A DNA stretch of 48,455 bases from an uncultured Verrucomicrobiales bacterium (GCA_913060685.1 CAJXVQ010000001.1:1-48455), one strand, 5' to 3'. Shown: positions 17,812 to 26,738, numbered from the stretch's first letter. A program made the numbers and translations. Notes: generated from the sequence alone by a model not told the origin.

Positions 17812-17914
17812 GAACCACGGATCTTCACGAATCATGGTTGAGGTGCCTGACTATTGATTGGTTTCGAAATCCCGGTTCTTGAGATTCGTGAGAATTCGTG
17901 CCGATCCGTGGTTC
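17812..17914. repeat. Intergenic inverted repeat (ACCACGGATC family)
   Basis: GAACCACGGATC with TTCACGAATC (17812-17833) is mirrored by GATTCGTG ... GATCCGTGGTTC (17883-17914). The right arm carries a 10-base insertion, AATTCGTGCC, relative to the left arm. The arms are about 50 bases apart and could form a long cruciform or RNA hairpin. Sequences of this type recur as intergenic repeats in environmental genomes, from memory. No coding role is seen; the whole 17600-18044 interval lacks a supported gene. Confidence 0.6.
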
Positions 17915-18044
17915 TGCCTCCCCAGCTGCCCTTGTCGGGTTGGTTTATCGAAATGAATGAGTCGCTCGGAGATTTTTTGAAGTTCCATGATCCTTTTTGC
18001 GAGGTAACGACGCATGATTTCATGAACCCCAATTACAATTCGAG

Positions 18045-18410
18045 ATGCATCACAATTCCACCACCCTGTCTGAAACTCCCACGATCATAGCCAACCAGCG
18101 CTGTGGATCGATCAAGGCAAACCTTTCAATAGGTCAAATCTTAAGGCCCTGGATACGGAGCTTCTTTGCCGCGCTTTTGATCGGATTTTTGGGCGGAAAT
18201 TTGGTCTCATGCCAGACCTTGGAGATGTATGAGCCGGACGTAAGAGTCGAGCTCAAGTCTTCGCCGCCCGATTCAAATTCCAATTACAACCCAAATTCGG
18301 CAGGAAGAGGACACCATACCTACGCGCATTTTGTGAACGTTGTTCGGGCACCATTTTTCGTGTTGATGGCAACCGGGGAGGTCTTGGCACTATTCTTTGG
18401 TGGTCCTTAA
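18045..18410 (+). CDS. Small putative lipoprotein
   Basis: A 121-codon frame. A hydrophobic helix (about 40-53, SFFAALLIGFLGGN) ends in L-V-S-C, a valid lipobox, giving a mature lipoprotein of about 66 residues with an Asn/Ser-rich linker (SNSNYNPNSAGRG) and a hydrophobic C-terminus (FFVLMATGEVLALFFGG). The unusually long region before the signal suggests the real start is further in, although no internal ATG is well placed. No family is recognised. It is followed by an AT-rich 190-base spacer before sigma factor 1. Confidence 0.5.
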   Translation: MHHNSTTLSETPTIIANQRCGSIKANLSIGQILRPWIRSFFAALLIGFLGGNLVSCQTLEMYEPDVRVELKSSPPDSNSNYNPNSAGRGHHTYAHFVNVVRAPFFVLMATGEVLALFFGGP

Positions 18411-18599
18411 AAAATATTTGCAAGCAGAGGCATGATCCGTGGGTGTTCCCTGATGAATTCGGAAAAATATCTGGAAATGGTCTTTTTGGACTATGAAATC
18501 TCATCTGGAAAACTTGGTTTTCCAATGAACTCCTTTGTGATTTTAGAAGGGTACCAGGCTTGAGATTGACGTTAATAATCTTTCTGATAATTTTTATAT

Positions 18600-19139
18600 A
18601 TGAGCGGAGATTTAGACCCGGCTGCAGCAGCAGAGTTGCTCCCCCTGGTCTATGAGGAGCTGAAACGACTTGCCTCTTATCGAATGGCTCAAGAAGCCCC
18701 GAATCAGACTTTGCAGGCGACGGCCTTGGTCCACGAAGCCTATCTCCGGCTGACTCATACCGGTGAAGATCCACGTTGGCAAAACAAGGCCCACTTCTTC
18801 AGTGCGGCCGCTGAGGCCATGCGGAGAATTCTCATTGACCGGGCTCGCAAGCGAAACCGAATAAAGAATGGCGGAGAACTGAAACGGACTTTTTACGATC
18901 CATCCCAAATCGAAGCTCCGGCTGGCGATGGGGAATTGCTGGCCATCGACGAGGCTTTGGAGCGATTTTCCAAGATTGATCCCGAGGGTGCCGAGTTGGT
19001 CAAACTCCGCTTCTTTGTGGGGCTCACCCTGCAGGAAATTGCGGAGACCACCGGAGTCTCTCTCCGGACCGTCAAGCGCCACTGGGTTTATGCCCGGGCT
19101 TGGCTCAAGAAGGAATTACAGGAATCCGATTCTTCCTAA
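18600..19139 (+). CDS. TIGR02999-type ECF sigma factor 1 (kinase-linked)
   Basis: This 179-residue sigma factor belongs to the PVC/Acidobacteria-rich ECF family TIGR02999. Region 2 includes TLQATALVHEAYLRL (37-51) and HFFSAAAEAMRRILIDRARKRNR; region 4 is about 118-172 with LTLQEIAETTGVSLRTVKRHW. In ordinary ECF factors the segment before LVHE is acidic (DAED-like); here it reads Q-A-T41-A, so an acidic position is a threonine, as in the two related factors of this window. It is followed 234 bases later by a Ser/Thr kinase gene, and the pair fits the known association of such factors with kinases. The upstream spacer is very AT-rich (aataatctttctgataat), suggesting a strong promoter. Confidence 0.93.
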   Translation: MSGDLDPAAAAELLPLVYEELKRLASYRMAQEAPNQTLQATALVHEAYLRLTHTGEDPRWQNKAHFFSAAAEAMRRILIDRARKRNRIKNGGELKRTFYDPSQIEAPAGDGELLAIDEALERFSKIDPEGAELVKLRFFVGLTLQEIAETTGVSLRTVKRHWVYARAWLKKELQESDSS

Positions 19140-19238
19140 AAAAATGACCCTCTTTCATTGGAAACGACGCATTACTTCAACAGACCCTACCATTGTTGAA
19201 AATGCCAAACCATTCCCCCGTCGCCTCCCCTTCTCTCC

Positions 19239-19319
19239 ATTGCGCTAAGCAAGATCGCCACCGGACTGGAAAACAAGGAAGACGCAGCAAAGTATAAGAA
19301 GTTGGCGGAGGATCTATAA
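19239..19319 (+). pseudogene. Possible relic of a TPR-protein C-terminus
   Basis: Between sigma 1 and its kinase, one frame reads I-A-L-S-K-I-A-T-G-L-E-N-K-E-D and then A-A-K-Y-K-K-L-A-E-D-L-stop, which looks like the amphipathic end of a TPR protein. There is no start codon and an upstream in-frame stop cuts it off. It may be the leftover of an earlier kinase or TPR gene at this spot. Composition alone could also give this. Confidence 0.25.
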
Positions 19320-19373
19320 CACTGACTTTGACTTCTATCTGAAGCAAGTTTCTCAATCCCACTTTCTGCGACG

Positions 19374-22300
19374 ATGTTTAAAAACGACCCCGACCAAAAC
19401 AATGACCCGGGAGCTGATGGCCTGAACGAAAAGGAGCTCTTCTTCTTGGCCCTGGAAATCGAAGACCCTGCCAAGCGAGCCATCTGGCTGAAGGAAGCTT
19501 GTGGCGGGGACGAGGGTCTCTACCAGCGTTTGGAAGGGCTTTTGGCTGCCGAAGCCACCGCAGGAATGGACTTCCTGAAGCCCGATGAAGATCGCCTCGG
19601 TGAAGTGGTCGCTGAGATTGGGCACGAACTCCGCACTGAAGTGGCCAATCCGGAGGCCGACACCCTTGGCGATGATCAGGATCAGGCGGCCACGGACCTG
19701 CCCGGAGTGGACTTCAACGAGAAACCCGGCGATACTATCGGGCGCTACAAGCTCCTGCAGAAAATCGGCGAAGGCGGCGGCGGCGTGGTCTACATGGCGG
19801 ATCAGACCCAACCGGTGAAGCGCCGGGTGGCCTTGAAGGTCATCAAGCTCGGGATGGACACCCGCCAGGTCGTGGCACGCTTCGAGGCCGAACGACAGGC
19901 CCTCGCCATGATGGAACATCCCAATATCGCGAGCATCCTTGATGCGGGAGCGACCGAGGGCGGACGGCCCTACTTCGTGATGGAACTGGTGCGCGGGGTC
20001 CCCATTACGACCTTCTGTGACGAACACAAGCTCGGCACCAGGGAGCGCCTCGAGCTCTTCCTGCAAGTCTGCGCGGCGGTGCAGCATGCCCATCAAAAAG
20101 GCATCATCCACCGCGACCTTAAGCCGGGCAACGTCCTCGTCACGATGATGGAAGACCGGCCCTTGCCAAAAGTGATCGACTTTGGAATCGCCAAAGCCAC
20201 CCACCAGGATCTGACCGAGAAGACCCTCTTCACGCAGCACGGAAACTTCGTTGGCACACCCACCTACATGAGTCCGGAACAGGCTTCGATGACCGGCTTC
20301 GACATCGACACCCGCAGCGACATCTACAGTCTCGGGGTCCTGCTCTATGAACTGCTGGCGGGCGCACCGCCCTTCGATCACAAGTCGCTCCTCTCCGCCG
20401 GCTACAATGAGATGCGGCGCATCATCGCGGAGGATGAACCGCCCAAGCCGAGCACCCGCTGCACCGAGACCCGGATCCAGTCAAAAACCGCGACCGGATC
20501 GAAGCCGATGAAATTCCACCTCAACCCCTCCTCCCTGAAGGGTGAGCTGGACTGGGTTGTGATGAAGGCCATCGAGAAAGACCGCACCCGGCGCTATGAA
20601 ACCCCGAATGCCTTTGCGGCGGATGTCGAGCGCTACCTAAAGGACGAACCGGTCCAGGCCGCCGCACCGAGTTCCGCCTACAAGTTCAGGAAGTTCGCGC
20701 TGCGCAACAAGACCGCCATCGGGGTGGTGGCAGGATTCGTTCTTATGTTGGTGATTGCAGTTGGCGTTAGCAGTTGGCAGGCGGTCCGGGCCATTCACGC
20801 GGGAAAGGAGTCGGAGAAAGCTCGGCGAGAGGCCGAGAGGGCGCGCGAAAGGACCGAGGATGTGTTGACCTATCTGACTGCGGTGCTCAAGAGTCCTGAT
20901 CCGGATTTTGATGGACGAAAAGTGACGGTGGCCGCGTGCCTTGCTGCTGCTGCCGATGAGTTGGAGATCCGCTTCCCGGATCAGCCGGAGCGCCAGGCGT
21001 TACTGCGGTCCGTGGTCGGGTCGACCTACTATTCCCTGGGGCTTTACCCCGAGGCCATCGAGCTTCAAGACGCTGCTTTGAAACATTTTCTGGAATCGCC
21101 TGATTCGGACCGGGTTGAAACGTTCGATGTGATGCACGAGCTGGCCGACTCCTATTATGCGGTTGGTCGTTGGAGTGAATCCTTGAAGCTGCGGGAGAAG
21201 GTCTTCGCCTTCCGTGGCAAGGTCCTTGGGGAAGCCCATCCCGACACGCTGAAGAGCATGTCCGAGCTGGCCGATTCTTATGCCGACATTGGACGAGAAC
21301 CGGAAGCTCTCAGGATGCGTGAGAAAGAACTGCTCCTGAGTCGGCAAACACTGGGTGAAGAGGACCCCCACACCCTTGGGGTCATGAGCCAACTCGCATT
21401 CTCCTACTCTTCCTTGGGTCGAAAGGCGGATTCGCTCGAGTTGCATTCGAAGGTCTTCGAACTGTCTAAGAAGACGTTTGGGGCCGAGCATGCAAGGACC
21501 ATGTCGGCGATGGGCAATCTGGCTTATTCCTATCACGCTGCGGGCCGGAGCGCAGAAGCACTGGAGTTCCGCGAGAAGGTGCTGGCGCATCATCGGGAAA
21601 AGTTCGGAGAGGAGCATCCCAGTACCCTCTTTGCGATGCATAGCCTGGGTTATTCCTACTATGGCGTCGGTCGCCGGAAGGAGGCCCTGGACCTGCGGGA
21701 AGAGGTGCTCCGACTACGTCGGGAGAAGCTTGGTCCCGTGCACGTTCGAACCCTGCGGGCGATGCGCAACTTGTCCCAAAGCTACAACGACATGGGCCGC
21801 CAGAAGGAGGCGCTCAAACTGGCTCACGAGACTCTGGACAAGTTTCGCGTAGCCCTCGGTGAGTCCGAGAAGGACACCCTTTTCGCGACAAGGAACCTGG
21901 TGGAAATCCTCCGAGACTCCGGGCAGCTGGACAAGGCGATTGAGCTCAGCGAGCAAGGCATCGAGTTGCACCGACGGAAGTATGAAGGAGAACATCCGGT
22001 CACTCTCCGGGCAATCGGCCAATTGGCGCTGCTCTACAGCGAAGCCGGTCGCCATGGGGATGCACTTGAAAAGGGAGAAGCAGTTGTGAAAGGCCTCCGT
22101 CGGAGTCTGGGCGATGCACGGCCCGCCACGCTGGAGGGTAGGGCAAGGCTGGCGACGATCCGTCGCAATGCCGGTCAGATCCCCGCCGCGATCGAGGAAG
22201 GAGTGGAGGTCTTGGCTCGGTGCCATTCGATGCTTGGCGCGGAGGCCCCCCGCACCCTCGAGGTGATGCGCAACCTGGCCCTTTCCTACAGCGCGGAGGA

Positions 22301-22622
22301 GCTCCATGAAGAGGCTCTTGAGCTTGGGAGTGAGGTCTTGGAATTGTTTGGTAAGGTCCTTGGGGAGGAACATCCAGATACCCTGGTGGCGATGGAAAAT
22401 CTGGCGGCGATGACTCAGAGCTCAGGGCTCCAAGAGGAGGCTGTGTCGATTCTGATAGAACTCCTGCCGGTAGCGCGCCGCCTACTCGAGCCCTCCCATC
22501 CTCTGCTGCCGGTCCTCATCGAGGATTTAGCCGATGGTTATGAAAAGACCGGGAACGATAAGGCTGCTCAGGAGCTGCGGAGTGAGCTCAAAGAATTGAA
22601 CGGGAAGCCTGCCGATGAATAG
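19374..22622 (+). CDS. Transmembrane Ser/Thr protein kinase with TPR (kinesin-light-chain-type) domain
   Basis: This 1082-residue kinase has an N-terminal helical region (1-115), a Hanks-type kinase domain (about 123-420), one membrane helix (about 449-468), a short coiled coil, and about 12 TPR_10/12 repeats (about 540-1065) of roughly 42 residues with the signature G-E-E-H-P-D-T-L. Catalytic features are complete: glycine loop G-E-G-G-G-G-V-V, VALK with Lys155, H246-R-D248-L-K-P-G-N, D269-F-G, and SPEQ in place of APE. The kinase domain faces the cytoplasm and the TPR domain would be outside, a plausible sensor. It follows sigma 1, whose region 2.2 carries a Thr, so the sigma is the natural candidate substrate. 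The N-terminus shares little with the other two kinases, and the gene is the most divergent of the three. Confidence 0.95.
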   Translation: MFKNDPDQNNDPGADGLNEKELFFLALEIEDPAKRAIWLKEACGGDEGLYQRLEGLLAAEATAGMDFLKPDEDRLGEVVAEIGHELRTEVANPEADTLGDDQDQAATDLPGVDFNEKPGDTIGRYKLLQKIGEGGGGVVYMADQTQPVKRRVALKVIKLGMDTRQVVARFEAERQALAMMEHPNIASILDAGATEGGRPYFVMELVRGVPITTFCDEHKLGTRERLELFLQVCAAVQHAHQKGIIHRDLKPGNVLVTMMEDRPLPKVIDFGIAKATHQDLTEKTLFTQHGNFVGTPTYMSPEQASMTGFDIDTRSDIYSLGVLLYELLAGAPPFDHKSLLSAGYNEMRRIIAEDEPPKPSTRCTETRIQSKTATGSKPMKFHLNPSSLKGELDWVVMKAIEKDRTRRYETPNAFAADVERYLKDEPVQAAAPSSAYKFRKFALRNKTAIGVVAGFVLMLVIAVGVSSWQAVRAIHAGKESEKARREAERARERTEDVLTYLTAVLKSPDPDFDGRKVTVAACLAAAADELEIRFPDQPERQALLRSVVGSTYYSLGLYPEAIELQDAALKHFLESPDSDRVETFDVMHELADSYYAVGRWSESLKLREKVFAFRGKVLGEAHPDTLKSMSELADSYADIGREPEALRMREKELLLSRQTLGEEDPHTLGVMSQLAFSYSSLGRKADSLELHSKVFELSKKTFGAEHARTMSAMGNLAYSYHAAGRSAEALEFREKVLAHHREKFGEEHPSTLFAMHSLGYSYYGVGRRKEALDLREEVLRLRREKLGPVHVRTLRAMRNLSQSYNDMGRQKEALKLAHETLDKFRVALGESEKDTLFATRNLVEILRDSGQLDKAIELSEQGIELHRRKYEGEHPVTLRAIGQLALLYSEAGRHGDALEKGEAVVKGLRRSLGDARPATLEGRARLATIRRNAGQIPAAIEEGVEVLARCHSMLGAEAPRTLEVMRNLALSYSAEELHEEALELGSEVLELFGKVLGEEHPDTLVAMENLAAMTQSSGLQEEAVSILIELLPVARRLLEPSHPLLPVLIEDLADGYEKTGNDKAAQELRSELKELNGKPADE

Positions 22623-22652
22623 CCGTTTCTCATACTCACCGTTAATGTCAAA

Positions 22653-22976
22653 ATGTTAGCCCGCATCATGACCATCGCCGGGCTCTTGGCTCTGGCCAGC
22701 ACCTGTTTACAGGCTGAGTCACTTGACATCGAAAACATAGACGTCGGCGATTCTACGGTCACCTGGAGGTGGATCCCGACCCAAGTCGATACTAATCCGC
22801 CATCTGACACTGGTCTCTACTGAGTCCGGGCATTTGATACGGAAAATCCTGATGATCTCGATCTCATCGCAAACGTTTCCACCGCGGCCGAGATTGTCCG
22901 GCCTCGTATCCCGGCACTGCAAGAGCATTTGGATCTGGATCCGGAGTTCGTCAACCTACTGAGGGATCTACGGTAA
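22653..22976 (+). pseudogene. Secreted-protein gene interrupted by an in-frame TGA
   Basis: From ATG 22653, 56 codons give a signal peptide (MLARIMTIAGLLALASTCLQA) and a mature start ending D-T-G-L-Y. TGA follows at 22821-22823, after which the same frame continues cleanly for 50 codons (V-R-A-F-D-T-E-N-P-D-D to L-L-R-D-L-R) to TAA at 22974. Codon use and composition are alike on both sides, so this is one gene of 107 codons with a nonsense codon. A Trp codon (TGG to TGA) is the simplest origin. No SECIS-like loop starting with G was found 16-37 bases downstream, so selenocysteine is unlikely here. It starts 31 bases after the kinase stop. Function unknown. Confidence 0.65.
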
Positions 22977-23325
22977 AAGGTGAATGAGCAGGATGAGAAT
23001 TCCAGAGAGCGCTCCAATCACAACAGCACCTTCCAGCGCTTGCCCCACAAAAATGGAAACACCAGGGGCAAGCCCGTGTTTTTAACGGGAGCGGGAAATC
23101 AAACGCCAGAAAACCGGGTCTTTGCGAAAGTGATTCCTCACCGAAGGACTCAGGTCTGGTCTTTGAATCATCCCATCTGTGGACAATCAGCTAATTTTTC
23201 TCCCAACCCCCGCAGTAAAAGCAGGGTCTTAAAAATAAATCACAATCCAGTGATCCTTTTTGTTGCGAAAGAACGCATCACCTAACGAGCCCCACTCAAG
23301 AGGTCTCCAAAACAAAAAATTAACG
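22977..23325. other. Intergenic region before the GDSL gene
   Basis: No supported plus-strand gene. On the minus strand, 22968-23081 encodes a start-less 37-codon frame with a strong membrane-helix pattern (G-A-V-V-I-G-A-L-S-G-I-L-I-L-L-I), which could be the tail of a lost membrane protein. Close to the GDSL gene, TTTTTGTT-GCGAAA at 23257-23270 resembles a sequence upstream of the other PEP-CTERM gene. Confidence 0.35.
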
Positions 23326-24300
23326 ATGGAAATTCATTCGCTTCAACCAAACCACCGCCCTCAGGAAAAGACAGATCCGATCCACTCCGGAGGAATCATC
23401 CCCAAGTTCCGGGCGTCCCTTCTGGTTGCCAGCCTCGGCTTCGCCACCCTTCCGGCCGGCGCTGCCACCATGTTTACAGAGTTCTTCTCCTTTGGTGACA
23501 GCCTCACCGATTCGGGGAACGTTGCCCTTGCAGTTGGCCCCCCCTATCCTTCGGGCCGCTACTCGGACGGCCCGACCTGGGCTGAGTATCTCTCAAACGA
23601 CCACCTCGGCCTCGGCCCACATGAACCTTCAGTGGCGGGTGGAAACAATCATGCCTGGGGTGGCGCACGGACCGGCGGTGGTGGACTGACTCCTACCGTT
23701 CTTCAGCAGGTCGGTGGTTATCTCGCCAGTGAAGGCACCTTCCAATCGACCTCTCTTGTGAGCGTCTGGGCGGGAGCGAACGATTTCTTTGATACTGCCA
23801 CCGATCCCGGCGGTCCGGTGAGTCCAAGCGTTTCGGTCGGTAACATCAGCGCGGCCATTGATCTTCTCGCAGGAGCCGGAGTTCGATATATCATCATCCC
23901 CAACTTCCCCGACTTCGGGGCCGCTCCCGGATTGGCAGGTGGCCCCGGATCAGCGGGCGCAAGCGCGTGGGTTCAGGGATACAATTCCCTCCTTTCCAGC
24001 GAGCTGGACGCACAACGGACCGCTCTCGGTATCTCAATTTACGAAGTCGATCTCTACACACTCGGTGCAGACATTGGTGCAAATCCTGGCAAATACGGGT
24101 TCACGAACGGAACTGATGCCGTCGTCCCGGACTTCACTCTTGATCCCACCCTCACGGCCTACTGGGACGGTGTCCATCCCACAACCGCAACGCACGCGAT
24201 CTTTGCCCAGGAAGCTTTCAACAGCATCCCGGAACCAAGCACCGGCGTTCTCGCCATCTTCGCCTTTGGGATCGCCTGCACCCGGAGAACACGCCGTTAA
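23326..24300 (+). CDS. GDSL/SGNH esterase with PEP-CTERM sorting signal
   Basis: This 324-residue secreted hydrolase has a long signal region (hydrophobic about 29-47), the GDSL block S-F-G-D-S59-L-T-D-S-G-N, the block-III motif G-A-N-D, and the catalytic D281-G-V-H284-P-T, giving the Ser-Asp-His triad of SGNH esterases and lipases. The C-terminus (302-324) is a PEP-CTERM tail: P-E-P, a hydrophobic segment and a final R-R-T-R-R. Such tails are recognised by exosortase and lead to cell-surface or matrix attachment; no exosortase gene is in the window. I chose ATG 23326 because the longer frame from 23260 adds 22 residues without signal character. A strong terminator follows. The substrate is unknown, probably a lipid or acetylated polysaccharide ester. 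Confidence 0.93.
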   Translation: MEIHSLQPNHRPQEKTDPIHSGGIIPKFRASLLVASLGFATLPAGAATMFTEFFSFGDSLTDSGNVALAVGPPYPSGRYSDGPTWAEYLSNDHLGLGPHEPSVAGGNNHAWGGARTGGGGLTPTVLQQVGGYLASEGTFQSTSLVSVWAGANDFFDTATDPGGPVSPSVSVGNISAAIDLLAGAGVRYIIIPNFPDFGAAPGLAGGPGSAGASAWVQGYNSLLSSELDAQRTALGISIYEVDLYTLGADIGANPGKYGFTNGTDAVVPDFTLDPTLTAYWDGVHPTTATHAIFAQEAFNSIPEPSTGVLAIFAFGIACTRRTRR

Positions 24301-24357
24301 ACTTCAAGCCGTCAAAGCATAGGTTACCCCCCGCAGATGCTTTGTAGCCTGCTGATT

Positions 24358-24391
24358 CGTCCTTCCCGGCATGCCGGGGAGGACGTTTTTT
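24358..24391 (+). terminator. Rho-independent terminator after the GDSL gene
   Basis: CGTCCTTCCCGGCA (24358-24371) pairs with TGCCGGGGAGGACG (24372-24385) with one G-T wobble, leaving a tight loop, and is followed by six T residues. It lies 58 bases after the GDSL gene stop. Confidence 0.9.
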
Positions 24392-24575
24392 CAGTTTCCG
24401 ACCCAAGCGAGGAGATCGGCTCCGAACACGGAACTCCCTGAAAGATAAAACGGGACCATCTTTTCGCTAAACCGAATGGTTGGCTTTCATGTTGAATCCA
24501 CCACCGTTTCAAGAAAAATACATTCCCTGATTCCTCTTTTCTTCCTTCAGGCCGGCTTCACCACGCCGATCTCAG

Positions 24576-26081
24576 CTACCCCGGCAACACCACCCGAAAG
24601 ACCGAGCCTTCCCCCACGACGCTTTCGACCTCAACCCGTCCACCATGCGCCTCGATGATTGCCTTGGTGATCGCAAGGCCCAGGCCTGTTCCGTTCTTAC
24701 CATCCCGGGTCCGCGCCTTGTCCGCGCGATAAAACCTCTCAAAGACATGCTCCAGCGCCTCCGCGCTCATTCCCGGTCCGGTATCCCGCACCGCCAACGA
24801 CACCTCGCCATTTTGCTCGCCCAAGACGACCTCAATCCCGCCCTCGTCGTGATTATACTTCACTGCATTGCTCAATAAATTTAGCAAAGCCTGCCTCATC
24901 CGTTGCCGATCAAACTCCATCTTCACCGACTCCAACTCACAACGTATCACGATCTTCCGTTCATCCGCCAAAGGCTCGATCATTCGCACCACTTCTCTCG
25001 TCAGGTCCTCCAAATTCCCCTCCTCCCGCAACAGGAAAAACTCTCCCGAATCGACTTTCGACAAGGCCAGCAAGGCATCGGTCAAAGCCCGCATATGCTG
25101 CGCCGAATCCATGCACGTTTGCAAAGCCTCCTGATACTTCTCCGGCGACCTGTCGCGACTCAAGGCAAATTGACTCTTCGCCAAAATCACCGAAATGGGC
25201 GTCCGCATTTCATGGGAAGCATCGGCCGTAAATCGCACCTGATGCTCGAACGAACTCTCCAACTTCTCAAAGGTCTCATTCAAAATTCCGGACAACTTTC
25301 CCAACTCACTCCCACTCCCCTTCACCTCGATCCTTCCCGACAAATCTCCCCCGGCAATCCGGTGTGCCGTATCGCTAATCACCCCAATCGGCTTCAACGA
25401 GCGGCCAATCAAAAGCCACCCGACCAAAAACCCTCCCCCAACAATGAGCACCCCGGTCACCACCAAACGCAGTGCGAGTGTCGCAAGCGTGTCTTCGATC
25501 GGCTTGATCGCAGCACCGACCAACAAAAAACCACCCCCGGGACTCGCATGAATCACTTCCCGATACCCGTCCACCGTCCGCTTCGAATGACTCTCTCCTC
25601 CCCGCGGTACCTCTTCGGGAATCGGCCTTTGATCCTCCGGCGCATTCCCGGAAGCAAAACGCAACTCCCCATCCCGATCCCACTGGATCACAAAAATATC
25701 ATCCTCCGCCAGTTCCTCCACAACCTCATCCAGGGTTGGCCCCCTTTCCTCTCCCGGGTCGTCCCGACGCCCCTCCCCACGACCTTCCGGCGGCCCATTA
25801 TTAGGTCCCGGTCTTCTCCCGGGGCCCGGTCCGAACTCACCCCCAAACTCATCAAGCGGATCCGGCCTCGGAATCCTGCGATTTCTTGGAGGAGGCTCCC
25901 GCCGTCCCATCCGTGGCAACAAGCGCGTGATGGGGCTGTTTAACTCACGGTCGAGCGCCTGGTACAAAATCTCCCGCTGATTCTGGTAAAAGGCCCCCAA
26001 CAAGGCCGCGATGATCCCCGCGAGCAGGAGCGCGTACCAAAGCTGAATCCGCCAGCGAATCGATTGCGGGAAGAACTTCAT
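24576..26081 (-). CDS. Sensor histidine kinase
   Basis: This 501-residue kinase has membrane helix 1 (about 14-34), a periplasmic sensor part (about 35-200), helix 2 (about 203-226), HAMP (about 227-280), HisKA with F-T-A-D-A-S-H290-E-M-R-T-P, and a HATPase domain with N-box NLLSNAVKYN, G1 D-T-G-P-G-M and G2 G-T-G-L-G-L. It autophosphorylates His290 and passes phosphate to the response regulator encoded directly upstream; its ATG abuts the regulator's stop (TAG-ATG), so the two are translationally coupled. The periplasmic part contains a striking stretch of Pro, Gly, Arg and acidic residues (about 58-115; e.g. RREPPPRNRRIPRPDP), likely disordered and able to bind metal or polyanions. The stimulus is unknown. 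Confidence 0.96.
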   Translation of the reverse strand: MKFFPQSIRWRIQLWYALLLAGIIAALLGAFYQNQREILYQALDRELNSPITRLLPRMGRREPPPRNRRIPRPDPLDEFGGEFGPGPGRRPGPNNGPPEGRGEGRRDDPGEERGPTLDEVVEELAEDDIFVIQWDRDGELRFASGNAPEDQRPIPEEVPRGGESHSKRTVDGYREVIHASPGGGFLLVGAAIKPIEDTLATLALRLVVTGVLIVGGGFLVGWLLIGRSLKPIGVISDTAHRIAGGDLSGRIEVKGSGSELGKLSGILNETFEKLESSFEHQVRFTADASHEMRTPISVILAKSQFALSRDRSPEKYQEALQTCMDSAQHMRALTDALLALSKVDSGEFFLLREEGNLEDLTREVVRMIEPLADERKIVIRCELESVKMEFDRQRMRQALLNLLSNAVKYNHDEGGIEVVLGEQNGEVSLAVRDTGPGMSAEALEHVFERFYRADKARTRDGKNGTGLGLAITKAIIEAHGGRVEVESVVGEGSVFRVVLPG

Positions 26082-26738
26082 CTAAATTGACTCCACAATA
26101 TACCCCTGCCCACGCCGCGTCTTGATGAAGTCCTTCCCGAACTTCTGCCGCAGTTTGTATACGTAAACATCGAGCATGTTCGACATCGACTCATCGTTCT
26201 CATCGAAAAGATGATCATATAAAAAATCCCGCGTCACCACTTCATCGCGATGCTGGATCATCAACTCCGCCATCGCAAACTCCCGCGCGGTCACTTCCAC
26301 TTCCTTGTCATTCACCTTCAGGGTCTTCGCCGTCGTGTTAATGGTCACCTTTCCCACCGTCACCTCCGGTCGGTGCTCGCCGCCATTGCGTCGGATTACC
26401 GCCCGCACCCGCGCCACCAACTCCGCCAGATCAAAGGGCTTTGCCAAATAATCATCGGCCCCGTGGTTCAACCCCTTCACCTTATCCTGCACCTGATCCA
26501 GCGCCGTCAACATGAGCACCGGCGTCTGGCGCTCCTTCCGCAATTTTTCCAAAACCTCCCAACCATCCATCACCGGCATCATGACATCCAGCACCACGAG
26601 ATCATAATCCCAGTTCAGCGCCTTATAGAGCCCCTCCTCCCCATCCGCCGATTCATCGACCGCAAAGGATTCCTCCCGCAAGGTCTCCGCCACAACTTCC
26701 CGCAAATCATCCTGATCCTCCACAACAAGCACTCTCAT
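26082..26738 (-). CDS. OmpR-family response regulator
   Basis: This 218-residue protein has a receiver domain (1-115) with the acidic pocket E7-D8, phospho-acceptor D51 in V-V-L-D-V-M-M-P, T78 and K100, followed by an OmpR/PhoB winged helix (about 125-218) ending in RRGQGYIVE. It should bind DNA as a phosphorylated dimer and control genes unknown here. It is the first gene of a two-gene operon with the histidine kinase. The ATG at 26738 opens exactly at the first receiver strand (MRVLVVEDQDD). Confidence 0.97.
   Translation of the reverse strand: MRVLVVEDQDDLREVVAETLREESFAVDESADGEEGLYKALNWDYDLVVLDVMMPVMDGWEVLEKLRKERQTPVLMLTALDQVQDKVKGLNHGADDYLAKPFDLAELVARVRAVIRRNGGEHRPEVTVGKVTINTTAKTLKVNDKEVEVTAREFAMAELMIQHRDEVVTRDFLYDHLFDENDESMSNMLDVYVYKLRQKFGKDFIKTRRGQGYIVESI

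Noticed and set aside
22821-22823. Selenocysteine at the in-frame TGA of the small secreted-protein gene
   Set aside because: There is no redox motif around the codon and no hairpin with a G-starting loop at the expected distance; a nonsense mutation is more likely.
24903-25943. A 346-codon plus-strand frame rich in His, Pro and Arg
   Set aside because: It lies entirely opposite to the histidine-kinase gene and has no recognisable domain.
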